Counted from the first letter of the stretch, positions 18,396 to 29,681 are shown. The stretch is 64,000 bases of DNA from Veillonella nakazawae (GCF_013393365.1 NZ_AP022321.1:1433501-1497500); one strand, 5' to 3'. Notes: generated by a model from the sequence alone, not told the origin. Numbers and translations: made by a program.

Positions 18396-19676
18396 TTATT
18401 TCGCTGCCTTGATTACCTCTACGCCACCCATGTAAGGTACAAGCACCTTAGGAATCACAACAGAACCATCAGCTTGTTGATAATTTTCCAAGATAGCTGC
18501 TACTGTACGTCCTACAGCAAGACCAGAGCCATTTAATGTATGAACGAATTCTGGTTTACCTTTAGGTCCACGACGGAATTTAATATTTGCACGACGAGCT
18601 TGGAAATCAGTCATATTAGAACAAGAAGAGATTTCTCTGTACTTGCCTTGAGCTGGCATCCATACTTCTACATCATATGTTTTAGCAGAACCAAAGCCAA
18701 TATCACCTGTACAAAGTGTAATTACACGGAATGGTAATTCTAATAAGCGCAATACTTCTTCTGCATTGTCAGTTAACTTTTCTAATTCTGCATAAGAATC
18801 TTCAGGTTTAGCTAATTTAACCATTTCAACTTTGTTGAATTGATGTTGACGGATAAGACCGCGTGTGTCACGGCCTGCAGAACCTGCTTCAGCACGGAAA
18901 CATGCAGTAAATGCAGTATAGTATTTTGGCAAATCTTCTTCGTTCAAGATTTCACCACTGTGATAGTTAGTCAATGTAACTTCAGCTGTAGGAATCAAGA
19001 AGTATTCTGTATCCTCTACATGGTACATATCTTCAGCAAATTTAGGTAATTGACCAGTACCTGTCAAGGTTTCACGAGTTACCATATATGGCGTCATCAT
19101 TTCAGTGTAGCCTTGTTTATCTACATGAAGATCAACCATGAAGTTAATGAGAGCACGTTCTAAACGAGCACCCAAACCTTTATATACAGTGAAACGAGCA
19201 CCGCTCATTTTACCAGCGCGATTGAAATCAAGAATGTCGAGATTTTCACCTAAATCCCAATGAGCTTGTACATCAAAATCAAACTGACGTGGTTCGCCCC
19301 ATTTACGTTGCTCTACATTTTCATCTTCATCAGCACCAACAGGAACAGATGCATCACACATGTTTGGCAACATCAATGCCGCATCACGTAATTTTGCTTC
19401 TACATCGCGAATACGATTATCAAGCTCAGCAATTTCATCGCCTACTTTTTTCATTTTTGCGATTTTATCATCCGCATTTTCTTTATTGCGTTTTAATTGG
19501 CTAATTTCTTCAGTTACGGAGTTACGAAGAGCTTTTAACTCCTCTACTTTACCGATCAACTGACGACGTTCATCATAAGCGGATACAAAGGTTTCTAAAT
19601 CGCCTTTCGTATGACGATTATCTAAGTTTTGTTGCACTAAATCAATATTTTCACGGACAAATTTCAAGTCTAACAT
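18396..19676 (-). CDS. serS: Seryl-tRNA synthetase
   Basis: 426 residues from ATG 19676; GAGG sits 8 bases upstream and [18 protein letters not shown] is the usual SerRS start (an earlier in-frame start at 19697 adds 7 unlikely residues). N-terminal coiled coil (about 30-100) binds the long arm of tRNA-Ser. Class II motifs: motif 2 [20 protein letters not shown] and motif 3 [20 protein letters not shown]. It charges tRNA-Ser. No T-box leader fits in the about 100-base gap upstream. It is 13 bases from the transaldolase gene. Confidence 0.97.
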   Translation of the reverse strand: MLDLKFVRENIDLVQQNLDNRHTKGDLETFVSAYDERRQLIGKVEELKALRNSVTEEISQLKRNKENADDKIAKMKKVGDEIAELDNRIRDVEAKLRDAALMLPNMCDASVPVGADEDENVEQRKWGEPRQFDFDVQAHWDLGENLDILDFNRAGKMSGARFTVYKGLGARLERALINFMVDLHVDKQGYTEMMTPYMVTRETLTGTGQLPKFAEDMYHVEDTEYFLIPTAEVTLTNYHSGEILNEEDLPKYYTAFTACFRAEAGSAGRDTRGLIRQHQFNKVEMVKLAKPEDSYAELEKLTDNAEEVLRLLELPFRVITLCTGDIGFGSAKTYDVEVWMPAQGKYREISSCSNMTDFQARRANIKFRRGPKGKPEFVHTLNGSGLAVGRTVAAILENYQQADGSVVIPKVLVPYMGGVEVIKAAK

Positions 19677-19800
19677 ACTATAAACCTCATCTTCCAACTA
19701 TGCTACGAACAATATATTCAATACGTTTAAGTATACCATATATTGGTGTATTTATCATTAAATTATAAGCTACCTACTAGATTTCTAATTAATTTTTATA

Positions 19801-20754
19801 CTATTCATCATCATCGTCTTCTAGTAAATAATCTTTCGCCATCCATTTTCGGGTTCCTGTGAAAGAAATGGTTACCCATTTCTCCGTTGGGTTCCCTCCG
19901 ATTTCTTGGTCAATTTCATTGCGAATTGCATCGATTTCAGCAATTGTCTGATATGGGAAGTTCTTAGGAACTAAAATATCAATTTCAATAATTCGAGTGT
20001 TGCCATATACTTGTACGCTGGAAACATAATCCTTGAAATTGTACTTTTCCATAAAGCGATCCATAATTTCCTGCACTTCATTATGCAATGAAGTTGGTGC
20101 CCACCCCAACACTTGTTTTACAGATGGGATGATAATGCGGAACGCAGACGGTATCATTTGCACCGCTAATACAACGAGAACAATGGGGTCAATATACGCT
20201 GCCCAATCAGCATATTCAGTTTCTTCTAACATGATAGCTACGACGAAACTGATTAAGATAGCTGCTTCTAACAAAGCATCAACATACCAACTTACATTAT
20301 CAAATTTAATTAAGTTAGACTGCAGACTCTTATTAATACGACGCACATATAAGTAATATATAGTGTCCGCCACTGTAAAGAAGATGGCATAGTAAATAGC
20401 TGGTCCAAAATCTACATGCCGTCCCCCCGATATAAGGTCCGTAATGCCACTAGATAAGGCATAAATTACGATTAGCAATATAAAAAAGCCTTCTACGGCA
20501 AGTACCAAAGGTTCAAACTGCCAATAGCCAAATTGGAAGCGCTTACTCGTTTCACGGGCTATTAACTTGGCCGTCATGAGCATCATGATTTTAATAACAA
20601 CATCGACAAAGGAAAATACACCATCTAATAAGACCGCGCTAGATCCTGTAACAATACCCATTATAGTGCCACTTACTGCTACAAGGGCCATTAACCCTAC
20701 GGATTGCATAAGTAACTTCTGTTCTATAGAGCGTCTTGCCCCTAATATATCCAT
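19801..20754 (-). CDS. Cation diffusion facilitator (CDF) family transporter
   Basis: 317 residues from ATG 20754 (a GTG at 20766 is in frame, but GGGGG fits the ATG better). About six membrane helices, the first pair holding SSAVLLDGVFSFVDVVIK with the aspartates of the CDF metal site, then a cytoplasmic domain (SSVQVYGNTRIIEIDILVP). The family exports Zn, Fe, Mn, Co or Cd in exchange for protons. The metal cannot be told from sequence. It ends about 125 bases before the serS start and appears to be a separate unit. Confidence 0.8.
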   Translation of the reverse strand: MDILGARRSIEQKLLMQSVGLMALVAVSGTIMGIVTGSSAVLLDGVFSFVDVVIKIMMLMTAKLIARETSKRFQFGYWQFEPLVLAVEGFFILLIVIYALSSGITDLISGGRHVDFGPAIYYAIFFTVADTIYYLYVRRINKSLQSNLIKFDNVSWYVDALLEAAILISFVVAIMLEETEYADWAAYIDPIVLVVLAVQMIPSAFRIIIPSVKQVLGWAPTSLHNEVQEIMDRFMEKYNFKDYVSSVQVYGNTRIIEIDILVPKNFPYQTIAEIDAIRNEIDQEIGGNPTEKWVTISFTGTRKWMAKDYLLEDDDDE

Positions 20755-20831
20755 TAAGTCCCCCACTTTCTTAATTTGTATGTCTTTTTATTATACACCA
20801 AGGGTATTGATGCGCAATATGAGGTCAAAAT

Positions 20832-20866
20832 AAAACAGGTAGCTTGCATGCTATACAAACTACCTG
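20832..20866 (-). terminator. Terminator after guanine deaminase
   Basis: CAGGTAG (20836-20842) pairs with CTACCTG (20860-20866), extended inward by TTG/CAA after one mismatch. The minus strand then reads TTTTATTTTG. It follows the deaminase stop by about 55 bases. Confidence 0.65.
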
Positions 20867-20921
20867 CTATGGATACTATGTAAATTCTTTTTTTATTGCC
20901 CGCTTTAATACAGGTTAACTA

Positions 20922-22202
20922 TTAACCTTGAGGATTCGGTAATACCTGTCCCGCTACATAGCGTTCAACAATATGTCGGTCATCACCAACATATAACCAA
21001 CGCTCTAATCGTTCTTCTAAAGTGCGTTCATTAGGATCAAATAGTAATGTATCATCAATGATAAGGGCATCTAGTTCACAACCTTTTTCAAAGCTACCAA
21101 CCTTACCAAAGAACTTACCGCCTCCCTTTGTAGCCATATAGAAAGCTTCACTTAATGTGAGAGGCGCATAATTTAAATCTACTTCCACCCATTTCATTTT
21201 AGATAATCCAATTGCTTCTGTAAGAACCTTCGCCATTGATACAATATGACCGCCTGAGATATCAGAACCCAAGCCAATCGGTATATTCCGTTTCATTAGC
21301 TTACGAATCGGTGCAATACCACTTGATAGGTTTACATTAGAATATGGACAATGCGATACCATAGTTTGAGTTTCTGCCATACGATCTATTTCTACATCGC
21401 TTAAATGAATGCAATGAGCCATCACTGTAGGTACCTGTCCCATTAAGCGATGTTCATAGTACACATCTGTATAATTTGGTGACTCTGGATGTAATGATGC
21501 AACCCAATCAATTTCACCGTGATTTTCGGACAAATGAGATTGAATTGGTACATTATATTCTTCTGCTAATTTCCCTAGTCCACTCATTAGTTCACTTGTA
21601 CAGGATGGTACAAACCGAGGGGTAATTATAGGTTTTACTAAAGGACCAAATGGAACAGATTTTTCTAACCACTCTTTAGTATCCACTAATGATTGATTCG
21701 TTTCTTCAATCAAAAAATCAGGACTATTACGGTCCATATTTACCTTACCTACATAGGCTGATAATCCAGCTTTTTGTAAAAGTTCCATCAACACCAATGT
21801 ACTTTCTTTATGGATAGTACCAAACAGTATACTTCTAGTAGTCCCATTGCGCCATAAATCCTGCACAAAGGCGCCATATACTAACCGTGCATAATCTGGA
21901 TCACTAAACTTTGCTTCTTCAGGAAATGTATAGGTTTCTAACCATGGTAATAATTCTTTGTCCATACCAAGGCCACGATTACAATACTGCGGAGCGTGAG
22001 CATGCGTATCTACAAAGCCTGGAATGATGAGATTATCACCATAATCAGTAACCTCGCACTCTTCATAGGCTGGTGGAATACTTTCCCCACAATATACGAC
22101 CACGCCATCAACGGCAATGATATATCCATGTGGAATAGATATAAATTCTGAAGGCCGCGGTGTATATAATATATTTCCTTTTAAAATAAGTGTTGAATTC
22201 AT
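20922..22202 (-). CDS. guaD: Guanine deaminase (amidohydrolase family)
   Basis: 426 residues. Zinc and catalytic motifs in order: PGFVDTHAHAPQYCNRG, IQSHLSENHGEIDW, VMAHCIHLSD, VSHCPYSNVNLSSG and IPIGLGSDISGG. These match guanine deaminases more closely than other nucleoside or chlorohydrolase members. It turns guanine into xanthine and ammonia in the cytoplasm, for purine salvage or nitrogen. RBS AGGAGG before ATG. It is 62 bases after the decarboxylase gene and probably in one transcript with it. Confidence 0.88.
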   Translation of the reverse strand: MNSTLILKGNILYTPRPSEFISIPHGYIIAVDGVVVYCGESIPPAYEECEVTDYGDNLIIPGFVDTHAHAPQYCNRGLGMDKELLPWLETYTFPEEAKFSDPDYARLVYGAFVQDLWRNGTTRSILFGTIHKESTLVLMELLQKAGLSAYVGKVNMDRNSPDFLIEETNQSLVDTKEWLEKSVPFGPLVKPIITPRFVPSCTSELMSGLGKLAEEYNVPIQSHLSENHGEIDWVASLHPESPNYTDVYYEHRLMGQVPTVMAHCIHLSDVEIDRMAETQTMVSHCPYSNVNLSSGIAPIRKLMKRNIPIGLGSDISGGHIVSMAKVLTEAIGLSKMKWVEVDLNYAPLTLSEAFYMATKGGGKFFGKVGSFEKGCELDALIIDDTLLFDPNERTLEERLERWLYVGDDRHIVERYVAGQVLPNPQG

Positions 22203-22264
22203 ATAACCTCCTTGCGTGATGAGAGCCCTAAAACACTATGCTCGAATAACACGCTAGATTTTCT

Positions 22265-24433
22265 TTAATATTCTTTTTTCAATACATAGCCATAGGCTTG
22301 TTTATATCCATTTGATTGTTCTGTAATGTATACACCTTGTATTTCCGGCGTAAAACCAGGCAGTTGATTAATACCGTCTTCTAAGGCTAAGAAATAGTCA
22401 CACGCAGTCTTGGACCAACGCTCCCCTGGCTGCACACATATTACACCTGGCGGATACGGAAGAGCCCCTTCAAGGGCAATACGTCCTTCTGCTTCGCTTA
22501 GCGGTACTAATTCTCCTTTATTTCGTTGGAACTCAAAATTTGCCTCTTGTGGGTTCATTACATAGTCAGGGAAGTATTCACGCGAAAATAATCGCTGTTG
22601 CAGAAGGCTTACATTTCTAGACTTATAAAAGTCATGCATTTCTTGGCATAACTGACGAATGTGATAGCCTTTATATTTATCTATATGACCATAGTAAATC
22701 GATGGCAACACCTCTTCCATCGGTACATCGAGATCTATGAGTTCTTCAAACCGAACAAGCTCCGCCACTAGAGCATCCATCTTATACTTAGATTCTGCTG
22801 GTGTCATGAGGAATAAGATCGTATTTAAATCACATTTTTCAGGAATAATTCGATTTTCTCGTAAATAATTAGCAAGAATATTTGCAGGGATGCCAAACTC
22901 TTCATATTCTCCAGTTTCCACATTGATTCCTGGCGTAATCAACTGGAATTTACAAGGATCGATAAAGTACTGCCCTTCACCATAGCCTTTAAAGGAGTGC
23001 CATTTTGCATTTGGTTCAAAGGCAAAATAACTCACATCATTAGCCATCTCTTGTGTATTGCCTTCTTCCCACTTCTTACCATGTACTATAGGTGGTACTA
23101 AAGGTCTCAGATATTTGCAGTGGCTTAATACCGACTTACAGGCATCAATTCCTACTTCAATACATTCACGCCACAATTGTTTCCCCAATTCACCTTCATG
23201 TATTTTGGCATTTACATCGAGAGATGCAAAGAGTGGATAAAAAGGTGATGTGGAAGCATGCATCATAAAGGAGTTATTAAAATGCTTATGATCTACATAA
23301 CGGTCTTGTCCTTTGATATGTTTATCTTTCTTATGGATTTGAGAGGTTTGTGAAAAGCCAGCTTGTTGCTTATGTACTGATTGAGTAACTAAAATGCCAG
23401 GGTCATTTGGACCCAATTCTAACAACAACGGACTACAGTCTTTCATCATAGGAATAAACTGTTCATACCCAACCCAAGCAGAATCAAAGAAAATATAGTC
23501 GCAAAGATGGCCTATTTTATCTACTACTTGCCGCGCATTATAAATCGTACCATCATAGGTTCCTAGTTGAATAACTGCTAATCGAATGGGCCGTTTTGCA
23601 TTTGCTTTTTCAGGTGATTTTTCAGCCACTAATTGACGTATATAACTTTCATCAAAGCAATGATCCAAAATACCACCAATGGAGCCAAAAGGATTGCGTG
23701 CTGTTTCAAGATATATAGGCGTAGCACCAGACATAACGAGGCCACCATGGCAGATAGATTTATGATTATTACGATCATATAAAATAATATCCCCTGGTGT
23801 TAAAAGAGCATTAAGCACCACCTTATTCGCAGAAGATGTACCATTCAATACAAAATAGGTTTTATCCGCATTGTAGACCTTAGCTGCATGTGCTTGAGCA
23901 TCATACGCATAGCCTTCATGAATTAAGAGATCCCCTAATTTTACATCTGCATTGCAAAGGTCAGCTCTAAATATATTCTCTCCAAAGAAATTGTAAAAGG
24001 CACGACCCGTAGGATGTTTATAGAAGAATTGGCCCCCTTGATGACCTGGACAGTCAAACTGTGAATTTTCATCCCCTACATAATCAGATAAAGCCCTGAA
24101 AAATGGTGGTAAAATAGATGCTTCATAGTTTGCTACAACTTTCTCTATCTCTGATGTACAGTCGTCGATACTCATAGATAAGAGCTCTATAATGGACGTA
24201 ATACGATTTCCATAAAGAGATATATCTTTAGATGCATCAAGTCTTAAGACAATAACAGGTATACCAAAGGAGCTAATTTGATTATTATTCACAAGATCTA
24301 GCTCTCCATCGTCGATAACAACGGCACCTACATCTGTAAAATCTGTTTCAAAAACGCCAACACATATACGTCCTGCTATGGATTTAATTTTGGATTGCAC
24401 GGAATCAGATAAAGCAACCTTTAAATGTTTCAC
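22265..24433 (-). CDS. PLP-dependent Orn/Lys/Arg decarboxylase, probably ornithine decarboxylase
   Basis: 722 residues, the size of the bacterial fold-type I decarboxylases (SpeC/SpeF, LdcC/CadA, AdiA). GTG start 24433 with GGAG 6 bases upstream. Residues 1-105 form the N-terminal wing domain. The core has PGHQGGQFFYKHPTGRAFY, the cofactor-holding Asp317 in FFDSAWVGYEQF, and the PLP lysine Lys355 in SVHKQQAGFSQ, the same number as in E. coli ornithine decarboxylase. It makes putrescine (or cadaverine/agmatine) and CO2, consuming a proton. Ornithine is the favoured substrate by length and numbering, but this is not proven. No antiporter gene is adjacent. Confidence 0.82.
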   Translation of the reverse strand: MKHLKVALSDSVQSKIKSIAGRICVGVFETDFTDVGAVVIDDGELDLVNNNQISSFGIPVIVLRLDASKDISLYGNRITSIIELLSMSIDDCTSEIEKVVANYEASILPPFFRALSDYVGDENSQFDCPGHQGGQFFYKHPTGRAFYNFFGENIFRADLCNADVKLGDLLIHEGYAYDAQAHAAKVYNADKTYFVLNGTSSANKVVLNALLTPGDIILYDRNNHKSICHGGLVMSGATPIYLETARNPFGSIGGILDHCFDESYIRQLVAEKSPEKANAKRPIRLAVIQLGTYDGTIYNARQVVDKIGHLCDYIFFDSAWVGYEQFIPMMKDCSPLLLELGPNDPGILVTQSVHKQQAGFSQTSQIHKKDKHIKGQDRYVDHKHFNNSFMMHASTSPFYPLFASLDVNAKIHEGELGKQLWRECIEVGIDACKSVLSHCKYLRPLVPPIVHGKKWEEGNTQEMANDVSYFAFEPNAKWHSFKGYGEGQYFIDPCKFQLITPGINVETGEYEEFGIPANILANYLRENRIIPEKCDLNTILFLMTPAESKYKMDALVAELVRFEELIDLDVPMEEVLPSIYYGHIDKYKGYHIRQLCQEMHDFYKSRNVSLLQQRLFSREYFPDYVMNPQEANFEFQRNKGELVPLSEAEGRIALEGALPYPPGVICVQPGERWSKTACDYFLALEDGINQLPGFTPEIQGVYITEQSNGYKQAYGYVLKKEY

Positions 24434-24557
24434 AGTCTTCTCCTTTCGTAACTAAATATCATAGTCAACATATACTACAACACCACATATAGAATAAATA
24501 GAATATTCATAGAATACAATAATCATAAAACATAATATTCGTATCATATAACGAATA

Positions 24558-24592
24558 AAAAGGCTCTCTACTCAAAGAATAGAGAGCCTTTT
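24558..24592 (-). terminator. Terminator after lysS
   Basis: 13-bp perfect stem (24558-24570 with 24580-24592), GC-rich in the middle (GGCTCTCT), followed on the minus strand by a T-run. It lies ten bases past the lysS stop. Confidence 0.9.
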
Positions 24593-24601
24593 GGTTTTAG
24601 A

Positions 24602-26125
24602 TTATTCAGCTGCTTCTTCTTCAGCTTCAATATGCTTAGGAGCTTCTGGTTTCATCAATGGGAACAACAATACATCGCGGATGGATGCAGAGTCTGTTAA
24701 GAACATAACAAGACGGTCAATACCAACACCTAAACCTGCTGTTGGAGGTAAACCGTATTCAAGAGCTGTAACGAAGTCTTCATCCATACGGTGAGCTTCA
24801 TCATCGCCAGCTTCGCGTTCTTTCAATTGATCCAAGAAACGTTGTTTTTGGTCGATTGGGTCATTTAACTCGGAGAAGCCATTTGCCAATTCACGACCAT
24901 AAATGAACGCTTCAAAACGTTCTGTAGCCAATGGATTTTCACGACTTGCTTTCGCAAGTGGAGAAATTTCTTTTGGATGACCATATACGATAGTTGGTTG
25001 AATCAAGTTTTCTTCTACATAATCTTCGAAGCAAAGATTTAAGATTTTACCAATACCATCATTTTCTGTATATTCTACATTTAAACGATCTGCAATGGCA
25101 CGAGCTTCTTCTACAGTAGTAACTGCATCAAAGTCTTCACCAGTGTATTTTTTTACACCTTCAGCCATTGTGATACGATTCCAAGGTGGAGTCAAATTGA
25201 TTTCTGTACCTTGGTATGTGATTTCTTGTGTACCTAGAACCTCTTGTGCACAGTAGGACACAAGATTTTCTGTTAAGCGAATAGCATCCTCAACATCGCC
25301 ATAAGCTTGGTAAGATTCGATAGTAGTGAATTCTGGGTTATGACGGTTGTCGATACCTTCGTTACGGAAGCAACGGTTCATTTCGAATACGCGGTCCATA
25401 CCACCAACAATCAAGCGTTTGAGGTACAATTCTGGTGCAATACGCATGTAAATATCGATATCAAGCGCATTGTGGTGAGTGATGAATGGACGAGCTGCAG
25501 CACCACCAGGGATAGCATGCATCATTGGTGTTTCTACTTCCATGAAACCATCACGCATCATGTATTCGCGAATTTTAGCAACGATTTGGGAACGTTTTAC
25601 AAATGTATCACGCACTTCAGGATTTACAATCAAATCAACATAACGTTGACGGTAACGAAGTTCTGTATCCTTTAAACCATGCCATTTTTCTGGCAATGGA
25701 CGTAAAGATTTAGATAACAAAGTTAATTTGTTAACTTTAATTGTAACTTCACCTGTATGAGTTTTAAATACATGACCTTCTACACCGATGATATCACCGA
25801 TATCAAGCATTTTTACGTATTTATAAGCCTCTTCGCCCAATACATCTTTACGGAAATATACTTGAATATCCCCAGATTTATCACGAACATTAGCAAATGC
25901 TGTTTTACCATGGGAACGGATTGTCATCAAGCGCCCTGCAATAACTACAGGTTGACCATCATATTTCAAGAAGAAGTCATCTTTAATTTCTTTTGCATTA
26001 TCTTTTACAATAAAACGTTGACCAAATGGATAGATGCCATCCGCTTCGTATTCAGCCAATTTGTCGCGGCGAATTTGCATTTGCTCATTCAGCTCTTCTT
26101 GTACATTTTTAATTTCTTCACTCAT
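24602..26125 (-). CDS. lysS: Lysyl-tRNA synthetase, class II
   Basis: 507 residues. N-terminal OB-fold anticodon domain (about 55-155, [20 protein letters not shown]). Class II core: [20 protein letters not shown], motif 2 [17 protein letters not shown] and motif 3 [17 protein letters not shown]. The C-terminal tail is acidic (EAEEEAAE). It charges tRNA-Lys. No lysine riboswitch or T-box fits upstream; greA is only 29 bases away, so the pair shares a transcript. The greA-lysS order is common in Firmicutes. Confidence 0.97.
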   Translation of the reverse strand: MSEEIKNVQEELNEQMQIRRDKLAEYEADGIYPFGQRFIVKDNAKEIKDDFFLKYDGQPVVIAGRLMTIRSHGKTAFANVRDKSGDIQVYFRKDVLGEEAYKYVKMLDIGDIIGVEGHVFKTHTGEVTIKVNKLTLLSKSLRPLPEKWHGLKDTELRYRQRYVDLIVNPEVRDTFVKRSQIVAKIREYMMRDGFMEVETPMMHAIPGGAAARPFITHHNALDIDIYMRIAPELYLKRLIVGGMDRVFEMNRCFRNEGIDNRHNPEFTTIESYQAYGDVEDAIRLTENLVSYCAQEVLGTQEITYQGTEINLTPPWNRITMAEGVKKYTGEDFDAVTTVEEARAIADRLNVEYTENDGIGKILNLCFEDYVEENLIQPTIVYGHPKEISPLAKASRENPLATERFEAFIYGRELANGFSELNDPIDQKQRFLDQLKEREAGDDEAHRMDEDFVTALEYGLPPTAGLGVGIDRLVMFLTDSASIRDVLLFPLMKPEAPKHIEAEEEAAE

Positions 26126-26154
26126 GTTATCGCCTCTTCGTCAGTAAATGTAAA

Positions 26155-26628
26155 TTATTGGATTGCTAACACTTTGAATGTAACAGGACCATCTGGTGTG
26201 GAAACTTCTACTTCATCACCTTTACGTTTGCCCAAAATAGCTTTACCTACAGGAGATTCGTTAGAGATACGATTGTTGAATGGATCCGCTTCAGAGGAAC
26301 CAACGATAACATATTCTAATTCGTCATTGTACATTGTATCTAGTACCGTTACTTTGCTACCTACGGATACAACATCACCTTTTACGGATTCGTCGATGAT
26401 TTTCGCAGTGTTAATTTTATTTTCAAGCTCTACAATATGACCTTCGATGAAAGCTTGTTCATTTTTTGCATCATCATATTCAGAGTTTTCACTGATATCG
26501 CCATATTCAATAGCTGTCTTAATACGTTCAGACACTTCAATACGACGTACAGATTTATAATACATTAATTCTTCTTCTAATTTCTTTAAACCTTCGGCGG
26601 TAAGTAATGTTTCTTTTACGTCTGCCAT
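26155..26628 (-). CDS. greA: Transcription elongation factor GreA
   Basis: 157 residues, exact family length. N-terminal antiparallel coiled coil (about 1-75) with the acidic tip region [19 protein letters not shown] that reaches into the RNA polymerase secondary channel, then the globular domain with [22 protein letters not shown]. It rescues backtracked polymerase by RNA cleavage. Located just upstream of lysS. Confidence 0.97.
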   Translation of the reverse strand: MADVKETLLTAEGLKKLEEELMYYKSVRRIEVSERIKTAIEYGDISENSEYDDAKNEQAFIEGHIVELENKINTAKIIDESVKGDVVSVGSKVTVLDTMYNDELEYVIVGSSEADPFNNRISNESPVGKAILGKRKGDEVEVSTPDGPVTFKVLAIQ

Positions 26629-26664
26629 GGGTACCCCACTCTTTCTACATATAAATTAAATAAG

Positions 26665-26690
26665 AAAAAAGTGCCATAGTAAGATGACAC
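26665..26690 (-). terminator. Terminator after dusB
   Basis: GTGTCAT pairs with ATGGCAC (one G-U) around a 6-base loop and is followed by TTTTTT on the minus strand. It sits between the dusB stop and greA. Confidence 0.65.
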
Positions 26691-26754
26691 CTTATCTTTT
26701 ATTTCTAAATTATCTCAACCATTATATAAAAATACTATTCATTTGTCAATCTGT

Positions 26755-27741
26755 CTACATTTCAGACAATATTTTACGGTATGATTCTAGCTCATTGTGA
26801 AAGCTTGTTACAGTATGAATTGTATTCACACGATTGCGCCAATATGCAGATTCAGGGAGGCCCTTCATATACCAGCCTGCATGAGTTCGTATTTCCTTAA
26901 CGGCCATACTTTCACCCTTATATTGACATAAGAGATCAAAATGCTTTAACAACATGTCGAGACGTTCAATATCGCTCGGCGCCGCCAATACTTCACCAGT
27001 CGCCAAATAGTGATGAATACGATTAAAGATCCATGGATTTCCCTGTGCACCACGGCCTACCATTACCGCATCACAACCCGTTTCATCAAGCATTTGCTTT
27101 GCATCTTCAGGCTCTACTATATCGCCATTACCAATAACCGGTACAGACACAGCCTCTTTTACAGCCTTAATATAAGACCAATCAGCATGCCCACTGTACA
27201 TTTGTTCCTTAGTACGGCCATGTACTGCAATAGCCGCCACACCTGTAGATTCGATGCGCTTAGCAAAGTCCACAACATTGATGGAATCACTATCCCAACC
27301 GATTCGCATTTTTACGGTTACAGGCACATCGACGGCCTTAACCGCAGCCTCTGCTACACGAGCTGCTAAATCTGGATTTTTCATAAGCGCAGAACCATCA
27401 CCAGAGGTTACTACCTTTTTCACAGGACAGCCCATATTAATATCTACAATATCGGCACCTGCATCAACTACTACCTTTGCGCCTAATGCAATTGCTTCTG
27501 GATTGGAACCAAAGATTTGCATAGATACAGGGCGTTCTACCTCTTCAATACGCAACAATTCATGGGTGCGTTCATTTTTATATTTAATGCCCATGGCGCT
27601 GACCATTTCGGTGCAAACCAAAGCGGCCCCATGCTCTTTAGCAAGTAAGCGATAAGCAATATCGCTGACCCCTGCCATTGGCGCTAATATGGCTTGTCCG
27701 TCAATTTTGACAGCTCCAATTTGCCATTGTTTATTATTCAT
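26755..27741 (-). CDS. dusB: tRNA-dihydrouridine synthase, DusB/NifR3 type
   Basis: 328 residues. FMN-binding TIM barrel with [20 protein letters not shown], the catalytic cysteine in [30 protein letters not shown] and [14 protein letters not shown]. It reduces specific uridines in tRNA to dihydrouridine. RBS AGGGGA. It follows coaX across a terminator, so it may have its own promoter. Confidence 0.95.
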   Translation of the reverse strand: MNNKQWQIGAVKIDGQAILAPMAGVSDIAYRLLAKEHGAALVCTEMVSAMGIKYKNERTHELLRIEEVERPVSMQIFGSNPEAIALGAKVVVDAGADIVDINMGCPVKKVVTSGDGSALMKNPDLAARVAEAAVKAVDVPVTVKMRIGWDSDSINVVDFAKRIESTGVAAIAVHGRTKEQMYSGHADWSYIKAVKEAVSVPVIGNGDIVEPEDAKQMLDETGCDAVMVGRGAQGNPWIFNRIHHYLATGEVLAAPSDIERLDMLLKHFDLLCQYKGESMAVKEIRTHAGWYMKGLPESAYWRNRVNTIHTVTSFHNELESYRKILSEM

Positions 27742-27755
27742 ATATATCCCCTAAT

Positions 27756-27782
27756 AAAAAGGGTACAGCATAAGCTGTACCC
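27756..27782 (-). terminator. Terminator after coaX
   Basis: Perfect 9-bp stem GGGTACAGC / GCTGTACCC with an ATAA-type loop, followed on the minus strand by TTTTT. It is placed between coaX and dusB. Confidence 0.85.
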
Positions 27783-27829
27783 GAATGTACACTACTTTGT
27801 TACATATTCGTAACTATATTATAGTAGCA

Positions 27830-28597
27830 TTATTTATTTCTTTCGTAAATAAGGCGTAAACCTTCTAATGTAAGCATAGGTTCTACATGATCAATGCAGT
27901 CCGTAGCACTGCTAATGAGTTGTGCTAAACCGCCTGTAGCTACGACAGTTACATGATCACCCATTTCAGCTTTCATACGTGATACAAGGCCTTCCACTTG
28001 ACCTACATAACCATAGAACATACCCGCCTGCATAGAGGATACGGTATTCCGGCAAATGACTTGACCTGGGTCTCTTACATCAATACGTGGTAATTTAGCA
28101 GCCCGTTGGAATAGAGCCTCTGCAGAAATGGTAACACCTGGTGAGATAACACCACCCATATAATCGCCATTACCTTTAACAGCACAATAGGTAGTAGCCG
28201 TACCAAAGTCGATAATGATTAAATCCCCTTCATATTGTTCATGCGCCGCCACAGCATTTACAATACGGTCAGCACCTACTTCACGAGGATTATCATACTT
28301 AATGGCGATACCAGTCTTAGTGCCAGGCCCAACAATAAGAGGATTTACATTGAAATAACGTAAACAAACGCGCTCTAATGTAGGCATCAATGGTGGCACA
28401 ACTGAGGAAATGATAATATCTTTAATATCCTTCACATCAACCTTACGGTCATGGAAGAATAGGTTCATCATCAACATGCCATATTCATCGGTGGTCCGCA
28501 CGCGATCCGTGGAAATACGCCAGTGACCTACAAGCTCCGTCTTGTCGTATACACCGAGAACAATATTGGTGTTCCCCACATCAATTACTAATAACAT
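27830..28597 (-). CDS. coaX: Type III pantothenate kinase
   Basis: 255 residues. ATP-binding [13 protein letters not shown] at the start, [15 protein letters not shown], and [13 protein letters not shown] near the middle are the CoaX signatures. It phosphorylates pantothenate, the first step to coenzyme A. Type III enzymes are not feedback-inhibited by CoA. GGAGG precedes the ATG, and birA ends 9 bases upstream, so the two form an operon. Confidence 0.96.
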   Translation of the reverse strand: MLLVIDVGNTNIVLGVYDKTELVGHWRISTDRVRTTDEYGMLMMNLFFHDRKVDVKDIKDIIISSVVPPLMPTLERVCLRYFNVNPLIVGPGTKTGIAIKYDNPREVGADRIVNAVAAHEQYEGDLIIIDFGTATTYCAVKGNGDYMGGVISPGVTISAEALFQRAAKLPRIDVRDPGQVICRNTVSSMQAGMFYGYVGQVEGLVSRMKAEMGDHVTVVATGGLAQLISSATDCIDHVEPMLTLEGLRLIYERNK

Positions 28598-28606
28598 GAA
28601 TGCCTC

Positions 28607-29581
28607 CTATTTGCGCGGACGAATTGATACGTCCCCTGCCACAATACGTTTAACTGTCCCATCTGGGATTCTTACTAATAAGTTACCATCTTCATCAATA
28701 TCTGTAGCTACTCCTTCATAGGTATTTCCTGGTGCTCTTACTTCAATTTCCTCACCAAGCGTTACTGATAATTGACGCCATTCATTGAGCGTTTCCTCAA
28801 AACCACTATCGAGAACTTCATAATATTGATGTTCTAAAGACTCTAATATAATTTTAAATGCCTCTGTCCGTTCAATATCAATGCCTTCCATAGTTAAGGA
28901 TGTAGCGATCAACTTCAATTCTTCCGGGAGCTCTTCTTGTTTAGTCTTTACATTGACTCCTATGCCCATAACAATATAGGAAATTTCCTCCATAGAGCCA
29001 GACATTTCAGTCAAGATGCCAACTAATTTACGACCATTCACAAGGATATCATTGGGCCATTTAATGCCTGCATCGGTGAGTCCCATTTTATGGAACGCTT
29101 TTGTTAAGGCTACGGCTGCCATCAAAGTACACTTTGGCGCTTCTACAGGTGCAAAGTCAGGGCGCAAAATGAGACTAAACCATAGACCTTTCCCAAATGG
29201 AGAATACCATCCTCGCGATAAACGACCTCGGCCAGCAGCCTGTTCCTCTGTTACAACAACAGTACCTTCTTCTGCACCTTGTTGTGCTAAATAACGAGCT
29301 TCTAGGTTTGTAGATTCGGTAGTGTCCATATAGACATACCGTTTACCAAATACATCTGTTTTTAAGATTTGCTTCATTGCTAATGGACTCAACAAATCAG
29401 GTTCCTCCAATAGTCGATATCCTCTCTTGGTATAAGATTCTATTTTGTAGCCTTTTTGACGTAATGCTTTGATATGTTTCCAAATAGCTGTGCGCGAAAC
29501 ATGACACGCTTCCGACATATCTTGTCCCGATACGAAACCACCTTGGTTTTGTCTCAAGAATTCTAATACTTCATCACGCAT
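28607..29581 (-). CDS. birA: Bifunctional biotin-protein ligase / biotin operon repressor BirA
   Basis: 324 residues. N-terminal winged helix (about 1-60: GQDMSEACHVSRTAIWKHIKAL), catalytic core with the biotin loop GRGRLSRGWYSPFGKGLWFS and KWPNDILVNGRKLVGIL, and a C-terminal SH3-like domain (VRAPGNTYEGVATDIDEDG). It makes biotinyl-AMP, attaches biotin to carrier proteins and, with the HTH, represses biotin genes. Veillonella uses biotin-dependent, sodium-pumping decarboxylases, so its substrates may lie elsewhere. First gene of birA-coaX, divergent from the thrE-like gene. Confidence 0.95.
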   Translation of the reverse strand: MRDEVLEFLRQNQGGFVSGQDMSEACHVSRTAIWKHIKALRQKGYKIESYTKRGYRLLEEPDLLSPLAMKQILKTDVFGKRYVYMDTTESTNLEARYLAQQGAEEGTVVVTEEQAAGRGRLSRGWYSPFGKGLWFSLILRPDFAPVEAPKCTLMAAVALTKAFHKMGLTDAGIKWPNDILVNGRKLVGILTEMSGSMEEISYIVMGIGVNVKTKQEELPEELKLIATSLTMEGIDIERTEAFKIILESLEHQYYEVLDSGFEETLNEWRQLSVTLGEEIEVRAPGNTYEGVATDIDEDGNLLVRIPDGTVKRIVAGDVSIRPRK

Positions 29582-29672
29582 AGTTTAGAGCCCCTTTCTT
29601 TGTCAACCTAGGTTTACAATTCGATTGTACAAGTGTACCCTATAAAATGCAAGGGTTATTTAAAATAATTAA

Positions 29673-29681
29673 TGGTATAAT
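29673..29681 (+). promoter_or_regulatory. Extended -10 promoter for the thrE-like gene
   Basis: TGGTATAAT is an exact extended -10 about 70 bases before the thrE-like start, in the gap divergent from birA. No convincing -35 is seen. The same TGnTATAAT form precedes bamA. Confidence 0.5.

Noticed and set aside
19677..19800. T-box leader before serS
   Set aside because: Only about 100 bases separate the neighbours and no T-box sequence or stem-terminator pair is visible.
26126..26154. Lysine riboswitch or T-box before lysS
   Set aside because: The gap to greA is 29 bases, too short for either.
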